Below, one piece after another: positions 6,899 to 14,397 of a stretch of 64,000 nt of DNA. The DNA is from Desulfatibacillum sp. (lineage in GTDB: Bacteria; Desulfobacterota; Desulfobacteria; Desulfobacterales; Desulfatibacillaceae): NCBI GenBank assembly GCA_016342355.1, contig JAEINP010000004.1, positions 93,461 through 157,460 on the forward strand, written 5' to 3'. Every line of letters starts with the position of its first letter. Positions within the stretch are counted from its first letter, which is position 1. A program made the position numbers and the translations under genes. The notes under the pieces were generated by a model that searched no databases, was not told where the DNA came from, and saw nothing but the letters and a program-made list of their open reading frames with translations.

Positions 6899-9631
6899 TT
6901 ATTTGACGGTGAACAGTTTATCGATGAGCTGGGATTTCATGATGTCGCCCTCGATCTTGAGCTTGCCGGAGTTGAAAGCCGTCATGGGATTCAACTGACC
7001 GGTGATCATGGCTACAAAATCAGCGTCTTCCATGATAATCGTGCAGGTAGCCTTGGCGGCTTTGCCGTCCGCAACCGCGCAAGCCTTATCCTTAACCGTC
7101 ACGTTCCATTCTCCACCATTGCCGCCGGAAATGCTGAACTGGAACACCACGTCCACGCCGTCGGCCTTGTCTGCATTGAAGGAGTCGCCCATGCCTGCAA
7201 AAATGTCAGCAGGTTTGATTGCGCCGCCCGCCGCCGGAGCAGCTTCCGCTGCCGGAGCCGCGGGAGGGGAGAGCATGTCAAACATGGCTGTATTGAGGTC
7301 GCTGAGTTCCTTGGCACCTTCCATGCTGTTGATGGCGTCCCAATTGTCGGCGATGTCTTCCAGGGAGGGAGGAGTGTCCCCTTCCCCCAGTTGCACGGCA
7401 GGCCCGGTGAAAACGGCTGCCCTGTTAAAGTAACCCATGCCTGCGTTGAAGATCTGGCCCGATTCCTTGCATTCTTCGCTGCAAAGATACAGCACCATGG
7501 GAGAGACGAACTCAGGCTTCATCTTGGCGAAAATCTCGGGAGGCATGATGTCTTCGGTAAGACGGGATGCCGCCAAAGGCGCCACGGTGTTCACCTTGAT
7601 ATTGTATTTGGCGCCTTCCAATTTCAAGGTGTTCATGAAGCCCACCAGAGCCATTTTGGCGCTGGAGTAGTTGGTCTGGCCAAAGTTGCCGTAAAGGCCT
7701 GCGGCCGAGGTGGTCATGATAATGCGTCCGAAGCCCTGCTGCTTCATCAGGGTGAATGCGGGCTTGGTCACATTGTATGCCCCATGGAGATGCACAGCCA
7801 ACACGGCGTTCCAGTTGTCGGGCTCCATCTTGAGGAAGGATTTGTCCCGGAGGATACCCGCGTTGTTGATGACAATGTCTATCCTGCCAAAGGCGTCAAT
7901 AGCGCTTTGAATGATGCCAGCGCCGCCTTCGGGAGTAGCCACGTTATCGTAATTGGCGACAGCTTCGCCGCCCATTTCCTTGATTTCGTTGACCACGTTG
8001 TCCGCCGGGCTGGCATCACCGGTTCCGGAACCGTCACGGGAGCCGCCCAGGTCATTGACCACCACTTTGCAGCCGCGTGCGGCCAGTTCCAGGGCATAGG
8101 TTCTGCCCAGGCCGCCGCCAGCGCCGGTGATCACGGCAACACGGTCTTTGAAGTTGATCTTATCCATTTCCGCAGCTGCGCCCGGAACCGGAGCGGCTTT
8201 CCAAAAATAGTTCTTGAAGCCGCGGTCCTTGTCCCAGGAGCGAAGGCGGAAGATCATTTTCATGGGCAGGCCCACGCGGAGTTCGTCCTGGTCGCAGTCT
8301 GTGAAATCAGCCATCATGCGGCCGCCGCCTTCAAACTGGATAAGGCCGTATTTGTTGGGTGGTTCAAAGGACACGGACAGCATGTCAGCAGTGAACGTCT
8401 TGATGGTCGCAGGGGTGTCAATAAACTCCTGCTCATCCTGGCTGTGATGGGCGCCGCATGAGGGATTCACGCAGATATCCATCTTGGGGAACTGCTTGGT
8501 TCCGCACTCGCGGCACTTGCCGCCCACCAGACCCAGAAGCATTTTGCGTTTGCGCCACAGCACGGTCATGGCGGTCTGGGTTTCCGCTTCAGCGCGGATG
8601 CCCATTTCGTTTTCGACCAGGCCGCGGAAAACCAGGTACTTGGAGTAGTTGTCCACGATCTTTTTGTTGCCGATGGTTCCGGCGAATCCGTCCCGGGGCG
8701 CCAGTTCGGCGATTTTGTCCGTGACCTTGAAGACCAGGGCGTCCACGCCATGGCCGTAGCCAGCTACGACAATGATGTCTCCGGCTTTGGCATTGTCCAG
8801 GGCGGAAGCCAACATCACAAAGGGATGGGCCACGCCGCATTCCCCGCATTCCTTGTGGAAATTGCTCACCACCTGCTCCGGGGTTGCGCCCAGAGTTTTG
8901 GCGATTTTCTTGTGCTCTGCGCCAAAGAAGCAGGGATAGACCAGTTTGCTCACGTCGCCGATGGCAACGCCTGCCTTTTCCATGGCGCCCTTAATCGCTT
9001 TTGGCAGGAACTGGCTATAGCCCATGTCTCTGGCCCAGCGTTCTTCCCACACATAGTCAAAACGGTTGTTTGCGCCACGGTAGTGGTCGTTGAAATCATG
9101 GGACGCCGAATAGGATCCCAGAAATTCCGCAATGACATTGTCCCCGTTGCCAACGGCAACCGAGGCGGCGCCATCGCCGAACCACATTTCGTAAAAATAC
9201 GCGCCCTTGGTTTCCCGCTTATCCGTAGCAGTGACCAGGATGTTTTTCTTGTTGCCGCCAGCCACGGCATCCAGGGCCGTGATAAGGGCGGTGGTTCCAG
9301 CTTTTTGGGAGCCGGTCACGTCCGTTGCCAGGAGGTCGTCCTGGAGGTTGAGGGCTTCCTTGATGACGCCTGCGTTTTGCCGATCAGCAAAAGGCAGGGT
9401 GGTGGAGGCCAGATACACGGCGTCCAATTTGTTTTTATCCATGCCCTTGAGGCAGTCCTGGGAAGCGGAAACAGCCATGGTAAGGGCGTCTTCATCCCAG
9501 TTACACATAGACCTTTCGCCCTGAGCCACCACCATGATGGCTGGTGCGAACCAGCCCATGCTTTGGACGATGGCCATACGGTCCAACCTCAAGCGAGGAA
9601 TGTATGCTCCATATGAGGTAATGCCTATCAT
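6899..9631 (-). CDS. Four-domain fusion: HMG-CoA-synthase-like/DUF35/SDR/SCP2
   Basis: A 910-residue protein. Residues 1-360 follow the HMG-CoA synthase/KAS fold, but the nucleophile position reads VTGSQKAGTT, with Gln or Ser where archaeal HMG-CoA synthase has Cys before KAGT. Residues 370-480 are a DUF35 acyl-CoA-binding domain with a zinc ribbon (C373, C376, C387, C392). Residues 490-770 are a short-chain dehydrogenase with TGAGGGLG (502-509), NNAG, Ser642, Tyr655 and Lys659, close to the MFE-2 3-hydroxyacyl-CoA dehydrogenase. After an Ala/Pro linker, about residue 800-910 is an SCP2 sterol-carrier domain. AGGAGAGG precedes the ATG. Known archaeal thiolase-DUF35-HMGS complexes suggest it docks with the adjacent thiolase; SCP2 would hold the lipid-CoA. 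Domain calls are firm; the joint function is inferred. Confidence 0.88.
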   Translation of the reverse strand: MIGITSYGAYIPRLRLDRMAIVQSMGWFAPAIMVVAQGERSMCNWDEDALTMAVSASQDCLKGMDKNKLDAVYLASTTLPFADRQNAGVIKEALNLQDDLLATDVTGSQKAGTTALITALDAVAGGNKKNILVTATDKRETKGAYFYEMWFGDGAASVAVGNGDNVIAEFLGSYSASHDFNDHYRGANNRFDYVWEERWARDMGYSQFLPKAIKGAMEKAGVAIGDVSKLVYPCFFGAEHKKIAKTLGATPEQVVSNFHKECGECGVAHPFVMLASALDNAKAGDIIVVAGYGHGVDALVFKVTDKIAELAPRDGFAGTIGNKKIVDNYSKYLVFRGLVENEMGIRAEAETQTAMTVLWRKRKMLLGLVGGKCRECGTKQFPKMDICVNPSCGAHHSQDEQEFIDTPATIKTFTADMLSVSFEPPNKYGLIQFEGGGRMMADFTDCDQDELRVGLPMKMIFRLRSWDKDRGFKNYFWKAAPVPGAAAEMDKINFKDRVAVITGAGGGLGRTYALELAARGCKVVVNDLGGSRDGSGTGDASPADNVVNEIKEMGGEAVANYDNVATPEGGAGIIQSAIDAFGRIDIVINNAGILRDKSFLKMEPDNWNAVLAVHLHGAYNVTKPAFTLMKQQGFGRIIMTTSAAGLYGNFGQTNYSSAKMALVGFMNTLKLEGAKYNIKVNTVAPLAASRLTEDIMPPEIFAKMKPEFVSPMVLYLCSEECKESGQIFNAGMGYFNRAAVFTGPAVQLGEGDTPPSLEDIADNWDAINSMEGAKELSDLNTAMFDMLSPPAAPAAEAAPAAGGAIKPADIFAGMGDSFNADKADGVDVVFQFSISGGNGGEWNVTVKDKACAVADGKAAKATCTIIMEDADFVAMITGQLNPMTAFNSGKLKIEGDIMKSQLIDKLFTVK

Positions 9632-9714
9632 AGGTCCTCTCCTTATATCTATGGTTTAGCGTATTCTTGGTTTCCAGCCCTGTTTAAGGGGGCCTTGTTC
9701 TGATTCGGAAGCCG

Positions 9715-11826
9715 TTATGCCTTGAACAGTTTTTCAAGAATCTGGGATTTCATAACGTCTCCCTCGATCTTGAGCTTGCCGGAAGTATAGGCCTGCATGG
9801 GATTCAGGGTCCCGTTTGTCATGGCCATGAAATCCTTGTCTTCCATGATGATGGTGGTCGTCGGGTTGTCGTGCTTGCCCTTGGAAACCGTACAGGTTTT
9901 GTCTTTGACCACGGCATTCCATTCCCCGCCGCCAGGGCCGGAAATGTTATACTGGAACACGACATCCACGCCGTCCGCTGCTTCGGGCACGAACTTGCTT
10001 TCCATCATGTCAAAGGCTTCCGCCGGGCTTGCCGGTCCTGCAGGAGCAGAGGCAGCGCCGGAAGGAGGCGCCTGGAAGGCCATCATGACATCGCCTACCT
10101 GGGCATTGAGTTCAAAATACTCTTTGCCGCCCTTCATGGAGCCGATCTTGGCCATATTGGCTTTGATATCGTCGCAGGTGGGGATATCATCACCCTGTCC
10201 CATGACTGCTCCAGGTCCGGTCACCACGGCGGCCCGATTGAAAAAGCCCATGCCCACATTGTAGATGCGGCCTGTGACATCGCACTGGTCGGTGCAAAGG
10301 TACAGGGTCATGGGGACCACGTATTCGGGTTTGGCCTTGTTGAAGATTTCTTCGGGCATAATGTCTTCGGTGAGGCGAGAGGCTGCCAGGGGCGCCACGG
10401 TGTTCACCTTGACATCGTATTTGTTGCCTTCCAGCTTCAGGGTATTCATGAAGCCCACCAGAGCCATCTTGGCGGCGGAATAGTTGGTCTGACCAAAGTT
10501 GCCGTAAAGGCCTGCAGCCGAAGTGGTCATGATGATACGGCCGAAACCGTTTTGCTTCATAATCGGGAAGGCGGCCTTGGTCACGTTGTATGCGCCGTTA
10601 AGGTGCACGTTCATCACGGCGTTCCAGTTTTCAGGCTCCATTTTCAGGAAGGATTTATCCCGGAGGATGCCTGCATTGTTGATGAGAATATCCACCTTGC
10701 CAAAGGCGTCCAAAGCGGTTTGCACGACGTTTGCGCCGCCTTCCGGGGTGGCCACGTTGTCGTAGTTGGCTACTGCCTGGCCGCCTGCGGCCTTGATTTC
10801 GTCCACGACGGTGTCGGCTGCACTGGAGCTTGCGCCTGTGCCGTCCCTGGAGCCGCCCAAGTCATTGACCACCACTTTTGCGCCGCGTTTCGCCAGTTCC
10901 AGGGCATAGGCCTTCCCCAGGCCAGCGCCTGCGCCGGTGATGATGGCCACACGGTCATCAAAGCGGATCTGCTCTTCCACCACATCGCCGTATTCAAACA
11001 GGCCCTGGTCAATGACCACATCGCCGTTCTGCTGATTGATCACGCGCCAAACCGCCGTGCCTTCCCCGGTTTTCCAGATGTTGATCTTAAGGGGAATGCC
11101 GGGATACAGGGTCTTGGAGAAACGGCACTTGAACCTGCGGACCTTTTCGGGCTCGCCGGGGCAAAGGCTGGCAATGAGCGCACGGCATGCATAGCCGTGG
11201 GTGCAAAGGCCGTGCATGATGGGCATTTCAAAGCCGGACATTTTGGCGAATTCCGGATCTATGTGGAGCACGAACACGTCCCCGGACATCCTGTACAGGA
11301 GGGGAGCATTCTTGGAGGGATGCTCCTCTATCACAAAATCGGGATCCCGGTCCGGGTATTCCACGGCTTCCTTGGGAGGGGCTTCGCCGCCGAATCCGCC
11401 GTCCAGACGACCGAACAGGGTGGTTTTGGCGGTGAACAGTTTTTTGCCCTTGGCGTCTTTGGTCACGCTTTCCCCAATGATGATGGCGCCTTTTTTACCG
11501 GCTGCGGCCAAGTCGTAATATTTGGTGACCGCCCCCTCGCTCACCAGTTTTCCCGAAGTGGGAATGGGCCGGTGAAAAATCAGGTCCTGCTCGCCGTGGA
11601 GAAGACCCGCCAGGTTCACGTTGGAGTTTGCTCCGATGTGGCTTAAAAACTCAAAAACAGCCGCAATGGAAAAACTGGGAATCACCTTGAGGTCTTTCTC
11701 GTACACATAGTCGAGTTCATCAAACCCGGCGCCGACACCCAATGCGTAAAGGACCACATCCTTCCAGGTGTAATCCTTCTCTATCGGGCCGATTTTCTTG
11801 CCGATTGCATCCATGTTTAGAGCCAT
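9715..11826 (-). CDS. Hydratase-2 / SDR / SCP2 fusion (MFE-2-like, permuted)
   Basis: A 703-residue bifunctional beta-oxidation enzyme. Residues 1-285 are a double-hotdog MaoC/hydratase-2 unit with YRMSGDVFVLHIDPEFA, keeping catalytic Asp183 and His188 although the usual N-P between them is F-V. Residues 289-560 are an SDR with TGAGAGLG (297-304) and the same catalytic blocks as the neighbouring 910-residue protein (SAAGLYGNFGQTNYSAAK). The C-terminal 110 residues are SCP2. Peroxisomal MFE-2 has the order SDR-hydratase-SCP2; here the hydratase leads. Predicted steps: hydration of enoyl-CoA to (R)-3-hydroxyacyl-CoA and its oxidation by NAD. It is the first gene of the operon, with GGAGGTA before the ATG. 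Confidence 0.92.
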   Translation of the reverse strand: MALNMDAIGKKIGPIEKDYTWKDVVLYALGVGAGFDELDYVYEKDLKVIPSFSIAAVFEFLSHIGANSNVNLAGLLHGEQDLIFHRPIPTSGKLVSEGAVTKYYDLAAAGKKGAIIIGESVTKDAKGKKLFTAKTTLFGRLDGGFGGEAPPKEAVEYPDRDPDFVIEEHPSKNAPLLYRMSGDVFVLHIDPEFAKMSGFEMPIMHGLCTHGYACRALIASLCPGEPEKVRRFKCRFSKTLYPGIPLKINIWKTGEGTAVWRVINQQNGDVVIDQGLFEYGDVVEEQIRFDDRVAIITGAGAGLGKAYALELAKRGAKVVVNDLGGSRDGTGASSSAADTVVDEIKAAGGQAVANYDNVATPEGGANVVQTALDAFGKVDILINNAGILRDKSFLKMEPENWNAVMNVHLNGAYNVTKAAFPIMKQNGFGRIIMTTSAAGLYGNFGQTNYSAAKMALVGFMNTLKLEGNKYDVKVNTVAPLAASRLTEDIMPEEIFNKAKPEYVVPMTLYLCTDQCDVTGRIYNVGMGFFNRAAVVTGPGAVMGQGDDIPTCDDIKANMAKIGSMKGGKEYFELNAQVGDVMMAFQAPPSGAASAPAGPASPAEAFDMMESKFVPEAADGVDVVFQYNISGPGGGEWNAVVKDKTCTVSKGKHDNPTTTIIMEDKDFMAMTNGTLNPMQAYTSGKLKIEGDVMKSQILEKLFKA

Positions 11827-11843
11827 GTTACTACCTCCTTTAC

Positions 11844-11869
11844 AGTGTAAGTCCGTATAGTGCTACACT
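11844..11869. promoter_or_regulatory. Inverted repeat upstream of the operon's first gene
   Basis: AGTGTA and TACACT flank 14 bases, starting 18 bases upstream of the hydratase-fusion ATG. This is the only gap between the TetR gene and the operon, so it is a candidate operator or promoter dyad. Evidence is symmetry and position only. Confidence 0.35.
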
Positions 11870-11916
11870 TTGATCGACTGTCTGAACTGCTGTTCAACTT
11901 TTGCGGAACCATGGGG

Positions 11917-12606
11917 CTATTCCGAAGTTTTGATGTCTTTCATGCCTTGTCCAAAGGCAGGCACCATAATAAAAGCCAGGGTTTCCTTGACCATCTTCAC
12001 GTAGTCCTCGTGGTCCACATCCAACAAAATCTTAAAAAAACTTTCCCCCGATATGAAATTGTGGATAGAGTTCATTAACGCGAGCATTTTTATTTTTGCG
12101 TCAACGGGAACAGATTTCCGGTCTTTCACCAGCCCCATGGAATAGGCGATATTACCCATAGTTTCAGGAACTTTTACTTCCAGGACTGATTCGCTCCGGG
12201 TTTTTGCGAAGTAACGGAACAGGGTAAGATTGGAGATCTCGGGATTATCGAACAAATAATCTGTCATGATATCCAGGGCGATCTTGAGGCGATCGGACAG
12301 GGGTTTGCCATGGATGAGTTTTTCCACTTCCACCAATTTGGACCGCAAGTCCTCGAAGATATCCTGAACCACGGCTTCGTAAAGATCGCCTTTTTCACCC
12401 CAATGATAATACAGGGTGGAAATGTCAATGCCCACCTTTTGGGCGATCATACGCGTGGTAGTGCCGTGAAAACCATATTCTCCGAATATTTTTCGGGCGT
12501 CGCGAAGGATTCTGCCTTTCATGGACGAGGGGTCTTTGCGCGCCTTTTCTAGTGCTGTCAGCAGGGTTACAGCTCCTTTGTCTGGATGTAATGAAGTATT
12601 AGGCAT
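11917..12606 (-). CDS. TetR family regulator of the beta-oxidation operon
   Basis: About 229 residues. The DNA-binding helix-turn-helix is clear: RILRDARKIFGEYGFHGTT, then MIAQKVGIDISTLYYHWGEK. The rest is a helical ligand domain with no family name. The frame is open to a GTG at 12675, but neither start has a good ribosome site. ATG at 12606 was chosen because a perfect dyad (12607-12624) lies directly upstream, which fits an operator outside the coding region. It is transcribed toward the hydratase fusion, 90 bases away, so it probably controls the operon in response to an acyl-CoA or the growth substrate. This role is inferred from position. Confidence 0.85.
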   Translation of the reverse strand: MPNTSLHPDKGAVTLLTALEKARKDPSSMKGRILRDARKIFGEYGFHGTTTRMIAQKVGIDISTLYYHWGEKGDLYEAVVQDIFEDLRSKLVEVEKLIHGKPLSDRLKIALDIMTDYLFDNPEISNLTLFRYFAKTRSESVLEVKVPETMGNIAYSMGLVKDRKSVPVDAKIKMLALMNSIHNFISGESFFKILLDVDHEDYVKMVKETLAFIMVPAFGQGMKDIKTSE

Positions 12607-12686
12607 TTCCGTTTTAGAACGGAATTTGCCAAGCGGAACGTGCCTGCCCTTCCCTCCAGGGGCCTGCTTTTCCACACAAAACGGAA
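12607..12686. promoter_or_regulatory. Candidate TetR operators
   Basis: TTCCGTT-TTAG-AACGGAA (12607-12624) is a perfect 7-base dyad. A second, weaker copy, TTCCACA-CAA-AACGGAA, lies at 12670-12686, and a third half-site AACGG is at 12693-12697. Repeated AACGGAA half-sites upstream of a tetR gene are typical of autoregulation. Confidence 0.55.
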
Positions 12687-13142
12687 TATCAGAACGGCCA
12701 ATTCCAATAAGGTGCTTCCATCAAGCGTTGGAGACTTTGGTATGCAGGAAAACCAACCTATGTGTCAAGCAAATAATTACGCCCTAGTCATGTGAAAAAA
12801 ATAACTTTTGATCGAATGGAAGAATTCCATGGAATTACGCAATCCTAAGAATTTTGAAATATTATGTGAAGTCTTTCACATAAAACCAAACACGGAGACA
12901 ACAGCTACTTGTTCTTGTTAGGTCGGCGTCAGCCGCTCGGATAATTGATGGTCTAAGGTCTCGGGAGAGCAAATCAGACAAACTATGGAGAGTTTGAGGA
13001 TCCGTATTGATAACGGGCGGAGGTGTCGTCGAAAATTGATATACGCCACAGGTAAAGATATGGTTAGGGGAAAATGAGAATATATGAGAGGGGCGCGCCT
13101 GAAATTTCCGCCAATGGGCAACGGGCTTGAAATTAATGTCGA
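12687..13142. other. Intergenic region with a CRP/FNR-like site
   Basis: This 456-base gap holds no convincing gene. It contains the CRP/FNR-type site annotated separately and a 14-base palindrome AATTCCATGGAATT at 12823-12836. Its AT content is above the flanking genes, consistent with promoter DNA for the tetR gene. Confidence 0.5.
12862..12883. promoter_or_regulatory. CRP/FNR-family binding site
   Basis: TTATGTGA, six bases AGTCTT, then TCACATAA: a perfect TGTGA-N6-TCACA site with matching AT flanks extending symmetry to 9 bases per arm. It lies about 256 bases upstream of the tetR start. A global regulator of the CRP/FNR family is the natural reader. Confidence 0.55.
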
Positions 13143-14000
13143 TTATAGGTCGTCGTCCGAATAGATGTCCATGTCAGGGTAGTGGATCTTGGCGCATCCC
13201 GGACAAATGCTATGGCTGAACTCTGCTTTGGAGTGCTGGGAGATATAGTGATCGATTTGGTTCCAGTAGCCTTTGTCATCCCGGATTTTTTTGCAATGGC
13301 TGCAGATGGGAAGGAGGCCGGAAAGGGTTTGCACTCTTTCCAGGGCGTCCTGGAGTTGGTCTATGACTGTCTCCCTGGCCTTTTCGGCCATGTTTCTCCG
13401 ATCTGTTTGCTGGCTGTTGCTCAGGGCGATGGCCGCCAGTTCCCCAAAGCCTTCGGCCATTTTGGCGTCTTGGGCGTCAAAATCCGAGGGTTTGTTGGCC
13501 AGTCCCATGACGCCGACTGTTTTCTCGTTGATGATGAGAGGGGCAAAAAGGACATTGTGGAGCACCACATGCCCGCTGGGCATGAATCCAACCCACTCGC
13601 TATGCATAAAATCATTGTGATACACGGCCTTACATTCCCGATACGCCTCATGCCGCAGACCACGGATGGGCATGGGAAGCTCGGGATCCACCGTGCAGGG
13701 GAGCCCCCCTGATTCCAGGAACAGGACTTCATTTTCAGCCCCGTCCGGGCTCAGAAGCGCCACGTACCCCGAGGTTGCGCCGATGAGCTGCCTGCAGTGA
13801 TCAAAAATCGCCCGCGCTGTTTCGGTAAAACCCAAGGGACTGAGGACCGCCTTAGCTCCGGCCATGAGGGCTTCCAGCTCCCTGGTCCGCTGGCGAGAAA
13901 GGCTATTTGCCCGGTCCAGGAAATTTTGCAGTTCCTCGGCTGCAGACTCGTCAATTTCGCTTACCCTTTTCAGCAGGGTCTGAACTCTTTTGGGGCTCAT
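13143..14000 (-). CDS. GAF-domain sensor protein with C-terminal Cys pairs
   Basis: A 285-residue cytoplasmic protein. A short N-terminal helix carries RTRELEALMAGAKAVL, followed by a GAF fold (about residues 60-210; ATSGYVALLSPDG, FAPLIINEKTVGVMGLANK). The C terminus reads LPICSHCKKIRDDKGYWNQI then SHSICPGCAKIHYP, two CxxC pairs that recur at the ends of deltaproteobacterial signalling proteins and may bind a metal. No output domain is present, so it may pass a ligand or redox signal to a partner. The start at 14000 has GGAGGAG upstream at a rather long spacing; a frame extends to 14051 without a ribosome site. Confidence 0.8.
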   Translation of the reverse strand: MSPKRVQTLLKRVSEIDESAAEELQNFLDRANSLSRQRTRELEALMAGAKAVLSPLGFTETARAIFDHCRQLIGATSGYVALLSPDGAENEVLFLESGGLPCTVDPELPMPIRGLRHEAYRECKAVYHNDFMHSEWVGFMPSGHVVLHNVLFAPLIINEKTVGVMGLANKPSDFDAQDAKMAEGFGELAAIALSNSQQTDRRNMAEKARETVIDQLQDALERVQTLSGLLPICSHCKKIRDDKGYWNQIDHYISQHSKAEFSHSICPGCAKIHYPDMDIYSDDDL

Positions 14001-14397
14001 AATAGTGCTGCTCCTCCTGAAATAGGGTCCAATCCTTATCCTTTGGAACATATTCTATCAAATGGAAAGTCTGCTGACCATGAAATTTTTAGTTTAGCGG
14101 CAATATGGCAGGTGATAAAAGAAGTCCCCGCCAAACTAAACCCAACTATACATTTATTAATCATTGACTATATAGTTAAAGCCTACTTTATTAACAACGC
14201 AGGCTTGTATGCGTCAACATTCGGGATTAAATAACCTTTATACAATTCAATCATAGCAGTAGTTCATAATTTTTTCTTGACTTTATAGTCAATGCTTGAT
14301 AGACGGTTCGGTCAATACTGGAAATTGTACCTGGCACGCACTCTCCAGACACCCTGTTCACACCTTGGCCTTGGATCCCTATACCGGAGGAAAAATC
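14001..14397. other. Divergent intergenic region
   Basis: This 397-base AT-rich gap separates the GAF gene (minus) and the lipocalin-like gene (plus), so it must hold both promoters. It contains two near-identical palindromes, listed separately. No gene was seen. Confidence 0.5.
14164..14292. promoter_or_regulatory. Two matched palindromes, candidate operators
   Basis: TTGACTATATAGTTAA at 14164-14179 and TTGACTTTATAGTCAA at 14277-14292 share TTGACTnTATAGTnAA, 113 bases apart. The second is a 6-base dyad around TTAT. Both lie in the divergent promoter region upstream of 14398, as expected for cooperative sites of an unlinked regulator. Confidence 0.5.

Noticed and set aside
5738..8461. 907-codon open frame on the plus strand
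   Set aside because: It is antisense to the thiolase and four-domain fusion, has no start context or family motifs, and comes from GC-rich third-position bias.
9871..11646. 591-codon open frame on the plus strand
   Set aside because: Antisense to the hydratase fusion; the translation shows no domains and mirrors codon bias of the real gene.
12918..13121. 67-codon minus-strand frame in the tetR-GAF gap
   Set aside because: No ribosome site, no conserved features; likely chance in AT-rich DNA.
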